From positions 21,080,001 to 21,144,000 of the forward strand of contig CM114273.1 in NCBI GenBank assembly GCA_050084515.1: 64,000 nucleotides of DNA, given 5' to 3'. The notes under the pieces were generated by a model, which saw only the letters and a list, made by a program, of their open reading frames with translations, made no database searches and was not told the DNA's origin. Position numbers and translations under genes: made by a program. Below are positions 56,996-64,000 of the stretch, in pieces (positions within the stretch are counted from its first letter, which is position 1; the number at the start of each line of letters is the position of its first letter). The DNA is from Blasia pusilla (lineage: Eukaryota; Marchantiophyta; Marchantiopsida; Blasiales).

Positions 56996-58067
56996 GCTAT
57001 GCAGAACCAGAGTGTGGAGACTTTGAGGTCTACTGGAGAGTCCTTGGATCCCGAGGCGAGTGACGAGACGACAAGTGGCAGAGATATTCATGATGATGGA
57101 GTAGTCTTGGAGTACCTTTGTACTGGCAACGTTGCGAGCACTATGGGTGCTAGAGAGCGGGATCGGATCCTACAGGGGGCCAGACGGTTTTGTTGGGAGG
57201 GGACACATGTTTTGAGGGTTTGGGAGGATGGTAGAGTACGCGTAGTGCAGAATCCTTCGTAGAGAGCACGACTAGTGCAGCATGCCCACGAGGAGTTGGG
57301 TCACTTTAGGGTGAAGCGGACGTACAACTTGCTCCCGATTCAGATTTGGTGGCGAGGAATGCTACTGATGTTTGGCAGTTTGTTGCCAGGTGCATGGTGT
57401 GTGATCGGGTCCAAGCATCCTTTAATGCCCTGACTCCACAGTTGCATCCATTACAGATCATGGGCTTAGGGTATAGATGGAGTTAAGATTTTGCATGACC
57501 TTTTCCTTTGACGAAGCGTCACCGTCGTTATATGTTGGTGATGGTCGAGTACTTCTCGAAGTGGATCGAGTTGGTTGCATTGCCTGACCAAGCGAGTGAG
57601 GGAGTAGCTTATGCCTTCCTTGAATGAGAGTTGAGTCATTATGGCACACCGGCTAAGGTGTTGACAGACCAGGGTATTGAGTTTCGCGATGAGTTCAAGG
57701 CCTTGTGTGACCATGTGCTGATCGACCACCGCACGACTTCGTGAGATCATCCCGAGGCAGATGGATTAGCGGAGAGAGTTGTGCAGACGGTGAAGAGGGG
57801 TTTACGCAAGCATGGCTTGCAGAGAGGTCACCTAGGAGATTGGGACCTCTAGTTGCCATGGTTGGCAATGGGATATAGATTCAGCAGGCATACATCCTTA
57901 GCGTCTTTTTCACCGTACTTGCTACTTTATGGCTAAGAGCCAGATTTACCTGCGGCCATTCGTCGAGATGTTGGTGAGGTGCTGGACCTTGATGACCTAG
58001 ATGTATGGATGCGAGCATGTTCTCAGAGGGATGATTTGTTTCGTAGAGTGATGCCTATGGCGTTCAA
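56996..58067 (+). pseudogene. copy 3 integrase, C-terminally truncated
   Basis: Linker ASTMGARERDRILQGARRFC, zinc-binding HAHEELGHFRVKRTYN..CMVCD, catalytic core YMLVMVEYFSKWIELVALPD, AKVLTDQGIEFRDEFKALCD and PEADGLAERVVQTVKRGLRK, then FSPYLLLYG and AIRRDVGEVLDLDDLDVWMR. Ends at MPMAFKCH (58067). The PHD-finger region seen in copy 2 is not present. Confidence 0.8.
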
Positions 58068-58142
58068 ATGCCATAAGTTAATATAGAATCTTTTGTGTTT
58101 ATGCTTATAGTAAGTGACGGTGTTGTTTGTTGTGCAGTGACA

Positions 58143-58566
58143 TGTGAGAAAACAGAAAGTGAAAAAATCATTGAAATCTTTATAAAACTCGGAGATACAA
58201 AGTGGCCTAGTCCGTCCGTGCGCTCACAGACGAGCTTCAATGGAACCTGAACATGGAGATAACCCGACATACGAGAATGCGCTACTCGGGAAACTAGGAT
58301 TTTTATCTATTTTTCTTTGTTTCTATTAATAGATTTTTTTTTCCGGGGGTTGCATCCCTTGATCCCCGCGACGCATCAGGGTGCCCCGCATCCTTATGCA
58401 ATAAAGGGTTAGATAATCTTAGTAACGCTACTCCGTAAACCACCTACGTCATATTACTATGACTCTTTCGACGTCTAAGTTGGAACGATCAATCTAGGCT
58501 TCTCCTCATACAAGGGGGCTGATCAAATTAATGGTGCTCAGAGAAGTGGATGTTGAGAATCCAACA
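58143..58566 (-). repeat. copia 3' LTR (with ~200-bp extra segment)
   Basis: On the minus strand it starts TGTTGGATTCTCAACATCC after the polypurine tract and ends TTCTCACA at 58143. 58143-58332 matches the right LTR. 58333 to about 58558 has no counterpart there (CCGGGGGTTGCATCCC.. GACGCATCAGGG), so it looks like an insertion into this LTR. Confidence 0.75.
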
Positions 58567-58594
58567 CCCCCCTCAATATCCACTCTCATGTGGA

Positions 58595-58945
58595 CTACTG
58601 TCTTGGACCTATGCCAAGATCCTTCAGATGTCGGTGAAGCTGACCTCCGCTCAAAGCTTTCGTGAAGATGTCTGCACGGTTGTCCTCTGTTGGACAATAG
58701 ACTAACTTCAAAACCTCTCTCTTGATCAATTCATGAACAAAATGATAATGGATCTCTATGTGCTTCGTACGAGCATGAAACACAGGATTATGTGCTATGG
58801 CAATACAACTCTGATTGTCACACCACATTACAATAGCACTTTCTGGTGCTTCTCCTATGTCCTCCAATATCCATCTCAACCATACTGCTTCACAAGAAGC
58901 ATAACAAGCCGCCTTGTACTCTACCTCGGTAGAAGAAAGAGCCAC
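58595..58945 (-). pseudogene. copia RNase H
   Basis: ALSSTEVEYKAACYASCEAV, WLRWILEDIGEAPESAIVMW, CDNQSCIAIAHNPVFHARTK, HIEIHYHFVHELIKREVLKL and DNRADIFTKALSGGQLHRHL make a classic copia RNase H: Glu in STEVEY, Asp in CDNQS, H..H and ADIFTK. The frame is open over 117 codons. Confidence 0.92.
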
Positions 58946-59039
58946 TGTAGGTTACTTCTTGCTGACCCATGACACCACATCTGATCCTACCAAGAAGCAA
59001 TAACCTGAAACTGATCTTCGAGAATCATAATCTCTTGCC

Positions 59040-60160
59040 CAATTCGAGTCACAAAAAGCTGTCATTTCCGTCCCTGGTCCTTAGGTGATGCCGTACTCGA
59101 TAGTGCCTTTGATGTACTTCAACACACGCATCCCTGCCTTCCAATGGTTCTCACGAGGCTTAGTTGAGAACCTACTCAACACTCCCACACCGAAGCTAAT
59201 GTCTAGTCTAGTGTTACACAAAAATATCAACTTCCTACAAGCTTTATGTACAAATTTTCATCTACCAATGGTGAAACATCCTCCATCGAGAGTTTCAACT
59301 CTACCTCCATTGGCGATATCACTGCCTTACACTTGGTCATCCCAAATGCCTTCAAGATTTCTCTAGCATACTTTTTCTTAGAGAGAAAAATAGAATTTGA
59401 CTGTTGCGAAATCTCCAGCCCTATAAAGTAGTGCAAAAGACCTAAATCTGACATATCAAACTCAGATTTCAACACTCTCTTCATTTCCTCTATTTTCTTA
59501 TTGTGGTATCTTGTGATGATAAGATCATCCACATACAAGAATATCAACATATACATCCCATCTTTGCAAAACACATACAAATTTGCTTCTGACAAACTCT
59601 TGATGAGACCCTTCTCTCCGAAGAGTGTATATATTCGTTGATACCATACCCTTTGGGCTTGCTTCAACCCATACAATGCTTGATGAAGTAAACACACTTT
59701 CTCTTCTCATCTGGGTGTCTCAAAACCTGGTGGTTGAGATACATACACCTCCTCTTTGAGACTCTCGTTCAGAAAGGCAGACTTCACATCGTATTGGTAT
59801 ACATGCCAACCTCTTGTTCTTGCAACTGCTATAAAAATTTGAATGGTTGTCATCCTTGCATAGGAGCAAAAGTCTCATAGTAGTCAAAACCTTCGATTTG
59901 TGAGCATTCTTGTGCAACTAACCTCGCTTTGAATTTATCCAATGTACCATCCGACTTGTACTTGATCTTGTACACCCACTTGGTACGTATTATCTTCCTG
60001 TCCTTTGACTTCTCAACCAAAGTCCAAGTTCCATTTCTTTGAATAGCGTCCATCTCCATCTGCAAGGCCTCTCTCCATTGAGGATGAGCAAGGGCCTCAT
60101 CCAAGCATGATGGCTCTTCCACCTTCAAGACGTCTGTCATCAAGGCCATGTTGACGAGAT
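59040..60160 (-). pseudogene. copia reverse transcriptase
   Basis: RT starts with LDEALAHPQWREALQMEMDA, NGTWTLVEKSKDRKIIRTKW and VYKIKYKSDGTLDKFKARLV (60120-59890), then after frame breaks LHQALYGLKQAQRVWY, YVDDLIITRYHNKKIEEMKR (catalytic YVDD near 59535) and LGLLHYFIGLEISQ. The 59697-59227 frame is open. Frameshifts near 59850 and 59230 inactivate it. Confidence 0.9.
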
Positions 60161-61110
60161 GTGCGGAAGCTCTATTCTGCTCTTCTAGTCTCTTGGATCT
60201 CCTTGGATATATAACAACTTCATCAGTTGTTGGTGGATCCTTACCATCCAAGAGCTGCTTTATCCACTTAGGGTATGACGACCGTAGTGGAAGAGCAGAC
60301 TGCTCTTTGTAATCATCACCAAATTCTTCTTCTTGATGATCTGGTATAAACATTGGTGGTGTGTTATGGTGGGTTATCTCTTCGTTTGATGATAATGTGG
60401 ACGGACCACTAATATCCGCCACTTGACGAGGCTGATCCTGGAACACCACATCACGACTCACAAGCATCTTCTTTGCCTCAGGACACCATAGGCGATAAGC
60501 TTTAGACTCATCAATGTATCCCATAAAGATGCACTTCCTGCTCTTGGACTCCAGCTTGGTCCTCGATGCTTCAGGAATATGTACAAAGCACTTACTACCA
60601 AAAGTAATTAAATGTTGGACTGATGGTACCTTACCTGAGTATGATTGATGAGGAGTCATGCCTTGCAAAGACTTGGTAGCACTTCTATTTAGAATGTAAG
60701 CGGAAGTATTAACAGCTTCAGCCCAAAATCCTTCTGTCAAACCTTTTGCTTTCATCATACATCTTGCCATCTCCACCACTATACGGTTTCTACGCTCAAC
60801 AACTCCATTTTGTTATGGTGTATGTGTCGTGGTTAACTGTCGCTTGATTCCATGCTACCCCAATTATTTGTTGAATTCTGTTGATAAGAATTATACTCCT
60901 CGATCGGTGCGAAGCTTTTGTACCTTCTTTCCTTTTTCATTCTCAACCATCTTATGCCATATTTTTAAATTTTCCAAAAGCACTTGCCTTATCACGAAGG
61001 AAATACACCCACATCTTCCTACTATAATCTTCGACAACTAAAAAGAAGTAGGAAGAACCCACTACTTTCCAATTGGCATCCTCAATGATTACTCTAATTT
61101 TCTTGAAACG
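60161..61110 (-). pseudogene. copia integrase
   Basis: The core at 61050-60780 reads VVEDYSRKMWVYFLRDK, then a TDRG-type Asp and QNGVVERRNR, followed in the 60779-59850 frame by MVEMARCMMKAKGLTEGFWA, EAVNTSAYILNRSATKSLQG and LITFGSKCFVHIPEASRTKL. These are the D,D,E core and C-terminal GKGY-like region of copia integrases (KSRKCIFMGYIDESKAYRLW). Frame breaks occur before 60780. Confidence 0.85.
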
Positions 61111-61199
61111 AACTTATAGGTTACGATCACATAATACCGCTACTGAAATCAAATTTCGCTTCAACTCTGGTACGTAAAGTACATCAGTTAACTTCTTTT

Positions 61200-61620
61200 C
61201 ATCTCTTTTTTTGAGACTAAAGAAATTGTGCCTTTCCCTTCTACAGGGCATTTTGCATTATTCCCAATAGTAACAATGATGGGCTCTTGTAGAGGCAGTA
61301 AGGAGCTATATGAATCCTTATGATTGGTCATATGTCTAGATGCTCCACTATCGAGCACCCATGCATCTTCACTCTTTACTTAGTGGAATATTATGCCTGT
61401 GTGCAAAAATCTTCAATTGCTACCCAACCATCTACTTCATGTTCTCCTAGTTCTACAAAATTTCCAAACTCCTTCTTAGGTCTTAAACAATCGTTCTTCT
61501 CATCATGACTCCTCTTTCTACAATCTTTGATAAGATGACCTAGCTTACCACAATAAGAGCATTTGAAGGTTTTCCTTGGAAATTTCTTCTTGACATTTGA
61601 ATTGTAATCTTAATTTATAC
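61200..61620 (-). pseudogene. copia zinc knuckle and aspartic protease
   Basis: CSYCGKLGHLIKDCRKR (CCHC, about 61569-61520) is followed by WVLDSGASRHMTNHKDSYSS (about 61365-61310), with catalytic DSGAS, and a CPVEGKGTI-type strand (about 61245-61215). Confidence 0.85.
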
Positions 61621-61689
61621 TCTCTATACGTTGGCAGTAAATGCTGCATCACTTCCCTCTCTTGCTTTGAAGCACATTTCCTCTTCTAC

Positions 61690-62060
61690 CAACATTGCAT
61701 TAAATTATTCAAAAGTAAGCAGTGTGGGTCTTACTTGAGTATTCAATGCAGTGACCAAACTATCATACCTTGAAGGTAAAATCCTTATGCACCGACGTGC
61801 AAAATCAGCGCTTTCTCCTTCTAAAAATTTCTCAGATGTAAGATGATTCTCCAGATTCTGAATCCGAGTCTCATTCCTCGTTTCATACTGATTCTTCAGA
61901 ATTTTCCATGACTCATCAGTAGTGGTTGTATGTTGAATGAGAGTCGTGACACAATCAGTTACATTCGTGACAATCGCATATACAGCATCAACATTTTTGC
62001 GTTTCCATGCCAGCAATACAACAAGATCGATATCCTAAGATGAAGATGAACATGCAGAAC
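61690..62060 (-). pseudogene. copia gag (UBN2-like)
   Basis: LAWKRKNVDAVYAIVTNVTD, LIQHTTTTDESWKILKNQYE, IQNLENHLTSEKFLEGESAD and LPSRYDSLVTALNTQVRPTL match the copia gag domain (W..L...Y, L..LP..Y). A stop separates the start from the PBS region. Confidence 0.85.
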
Positions 62061-62285
62061 TCAAAGTAGCTTGTGGATTCGAATCAACCCTTGTGGCCGT
62101 CTCCCATATCTCAAATGATTCGAGGACAATTCTCATTTTGAACTTCCACAATGTATAATTAGACCCATCTAACTTCCCTTCACCCAATGGAGGAGGGCCA
62201 GCACGAACTGACGAAGAAGTAGCAATCTCTCAAGATTTTGTGTAAACACACTAGATCGCCAGATACAAAATACTGGAAAACCTAC

Positions 62286-62298
62286 TGCTCTGATATCA
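62286..62298 (-). promoter_or_regulatory. copia primer-binding site
   Basis: On the minus strand TGATATCAGAGCA directly follows the LTR end CTCACA. It is one mismatch from the common plant copia PBS TGGTATCAGAGC, complementary to initiator tRNA-Met. Confidence 0.85.
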
Positions 62299-62541
62299 TG
62301 TGAGTAAACAGAAAGTGACAAAATCACCGAAATATTTATAAAACTTGGAGATACAAAGTGGCCTAGTCCGTCCGTACGCTTACAGAAGAGCTTCGATGGA
62401 ACCTCAACATGGAGATAACTCGACATACGAGAATAAGCTACCATTGCGACTCTTGACTATTTCACTACTCGGGAAACTAGGGTTTTAACCTAATTTTCTT
62501 CTTTCTATTAATAGGAAATTTTCATTCATATCATTCCAACA
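62299..62541 (-). repeat. copia 5' LTR
   Basis: On the minus strand it starts TGTTGGAATGATATGAATG and ends ACTCACA. About 190 bp match the left LTR. It contains CTACCATTGCGACTCTTGAC (62449 on), absent from the other LTR. TG...CA ends are present. Confidence 0.8.
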
Positions 62542-63519
62542 ATTCTAAATCCATAAGTTCCTATCTTATGTATATCTAGGATGTGACCATCATTTGTAAA
62601 GAATCCAAATGAAAGGCAAAATATTAATCAAACATGATATTTCTTACTCTTTCCAACTTCTTTTGAAGTTGGATTCACGGGACCTCCTTTGCAGCTTAAT
62701 GCCAGGGCTGTTCACCTTGGCAGGTAGTGATGATCTCTGGGGGTAACAAGCGGGCTCTCTTTGGGCACCCTGCCGCTTGGAGGCAGCCCCTCCGCACAAA
62801 TAGGACAGCGAGTCCCTGCCGGACTCTCGGGTGGGAGCTTAAACATTCTCCCGGATCCTAAATCAGTTGTTTGCCAAACCTCTACATATAATCAACGGCC
62901 TTGAGCCCAATATATCTCAGTCCTCCCAAGCTTGTGAGGAGTATCAATTCACCTATCAAAGGCGCATACCAAAGCCCACCATCCCCAAGCTGGGTGGGGA
63001 ATACCGGCATGTTTATGTGAGACGCTCAAAGGCCCCGGGAGTTCGGACTGGCAGCGAGTTCAATCTGGTCTCTGAGGAGGAGACCACGGTTCCACATGAT
63101 CATTTTCGGTATCGTCCCACAATAGACTTTGTCTCATTTAAGATCATGTGCGCACTTTGGGCTTTAAATTCTCGGCTAATCTTTGGGGTTACTCGGATGA
63201 TGAACGGCAATCAATGTATCTTCAAGGCGTCTATCAAGGCGAGGAGGCCAATACTTGGCTTGCCACAAAACCAGGTGTCTCAAGATCTGAGATGTGCCTA
63301 CAATCGAGGGCTATGGTAGTCGAGGGTGGTTCCAGCTTGAAGGAAAGGCCCATCTCCACAAAAGCTCGCTGGTGATCTACACACCTAATGTCTTTAGTGT
63401 TCTCCAAGGGACCAGCGATAAAGAGCCTGCACATGAAGAGGTTCCATGTCGCAAGCGACCACACCGACGCTAAAAGCATGCCCGCCGATCCCCAACCCAC
63501 TTAGTGACAGGTCTCCGTT
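62542..63519 (+). other. unclassified sequence, possibly LINE 5' part
   Basis: The frame 62867-63319 contains PKLGGEYRHVYVRRSKAPGV and a Ser/Arg-rich context but no domain I recognise. It precedes LINE endonuclease remnants on the same strand, so a LINE ORF1 or leader is possible. Confidence 0.3.
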
Positions 63520-64000
63520 TGGGTACTGAGCTTCGTGGATCGACCCATGCAATGAAGCAAATTTGGAGGTTGCATAAGTTTTGCTGAAAAATCAAATACA
63601 TATATGGGGTTCAGAAACTTGGGAGACCAAGTTAATGGAGATACCCCATGTACCACACTATGCATGGTTTGGAAAGATGTGCGACACCAAAGTAACAACA
63701 ACAAAGGTATGAAGGGTGTCGAGTTCTTCATCGAGACTTCATGGTGGGCAGTGTGAGATCATCAAAGACAGGCTCAGTATGAACACAACATATGGGTCAA
63801 AGTCCGAGCTGAGTGCAACTCATGGGATATGTATATCGGGTGTATTTACATGCCTACAAACAATGAATCTATCTGTAATAGAGACAGGCGTTTGATAGTG
63901 TGAAAACTGATTGCCTTAGGTTCCGCAGACAAGGGGAACATAGTCTTTGGGAGACTTCAACAAATTTGGTGGGGCAAGGCACCGATCCCAAGCGGAGATC
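63520..64000 (+). pseudogene. LINE (L1-type) AP-endonuclease remnant, runs off the window
   Basis: Successive frames give ETWETKLMEIPHVPHYAWFG, KGVEFFIETSWW, IWVKVRAECNSWDMYIGCIY followed by MPTNNES, then LIALGSADKGNIVFG and, one frame over, GDFNKFGGARHRSQ at the edge. ETW, Y.P/T and GDFN correspond to conserved endonuclease motifs of LINE ORF2 (acidic residue, substrate-binding block, catalytic Asp-Asn). Frameshift inside IVFG/DFN and stops at about 63755 and 63900 mean it is inactive as read. Confidence 0.7.

Larger units (their letters stand above)
51541..58067 (+). mobile_element. Ty3/gypsy element copy 3 with methyltransferase, 3' truncated
   Basis: Gag, zinc knuckles, protease, methyltransferase, RT, RNase H and integrase run in order on the plus strand. 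Homology to copy 2 ends at about 58067 inside the integrase C-terminus (MPMAF), about 75 bases before the copia LTR at 58143. Protease second half, methyltransferase and RT are all in one frame (53718-56042), strong evidence that they are one polyprotein. Confidence 0.85.
58143..62541 (-). mobile_element. Ty1/copia element with two LTRs and primer-binding site
   Basis: LTR-like repeats (58143-58566 and 62299-62541) flank, on the minus strand, gag, zinc knuckle, protease, integrase, RT and RNase H in copia order (integrase before RT). A PBS lies next to the inner edge of the right LTR and a polypurine tract (AGGGGGG) next to the left LTR. No 5-bp target duplication is visible (TGACA left, ATTCT right on the plus strand). 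LTR differences and frame breaks show it is old. Confidence 0.9.

Noticed and set aside
58064-58142. copia target-site duplication
   Set aside because: Bases next to the two LTR ends (TGACA and ATTCT) do not match, and the gypsy homology ends ~75 bp earlier, so a clean insertion into copy 3 cannot be shown.

Overview
The window looks like repeat-dominated nuclear DNA from a streptophyte, meaning a land plant or a charophycean green alga. Three things point there: one intact spliceosomal-intron gene for an RBM39/CAPER-like splicing factor whose start resembles plant homologues, a telo-box in its 5' leader, and decayed Ty3/gypsy, Ty1/copia, MULE-like and LINE elements in both orientations. The retroelement-borne cytosine methyltransferases below make a charophycean alga (Chara-like or Klebsormidium-like) plausible, but that is inference and I cannot name the species.

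Layout. 1-1370: MULE-like transposase remnant, fused in frame to a Ty3/gypsy integrase tail, a long coiled-coil accessory ORF and a probable LTR (to about 4.6 kb). 4.6-9.2 kb: mostly non-coding, with a 350-bp triple tandem repeat, a gypsy RT scrap and a 35-bp tandem array. 9.2-9.8 kb: second MULE remnant (minus). 9.86-14.87 kb: a degenerate multi-exon gene ending in a beta-class N6-adenine/N4-cytosine DNA methyltransferase-like domain. Two of its introns are packed with hairpin-forming palindromes, and it is followed by duplicated terminal-exon debris (to 16.05 kb). 16.7-22.6 kb: minus-strand gypsy copy 1. 22.65-31.74 kb: plus-strand gypsy copy 2 with LTR-like ends. 31.9-33.4 kb: minus-strand gag fragment. 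34.0-35.3 kb: a second, unrelated array of dispersed palindromes. 37.05-44.7 kb: the RBM39-like gene (minus), 13 coding exons, 657 codons, no frame breaks. 44.9-48.7 kb: AT-rich intergenic DNA with a perfect 26-bp inverted repeat. 49.4-50.4 kb: deletion derivative of the gypsy family between duplicated flanks. 51-58.07 kb: plus-strand gypsy copy 3. 58.14-62.54 kb: minus-strand copia element with LTRs and primer-binding site. 63.5-64.0 kb: start of a LINE endonuclease.

The most interesting system is the Ty3/gypsy family present in copies 1-3. Between protease and reverse transcriptase, in the same reading frame as RT, it carries a complete-order cytosine-C5 methyltransferase domain resembling DNMT3 (motifs I, IV, VI, VIII, IX/X). 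Copy 2 also ends its pol with a C4HC3 PHD finger after the integrase. A chromatin reader plus a DNA methyltransferase in one retrotransposon polyprotein would let an element mark its own copies or its targets. All copies here are dead. Many of the breaks are Gln, Arg or Trp codons turned into stops, the pattern expected from decay of methylated cytosines.
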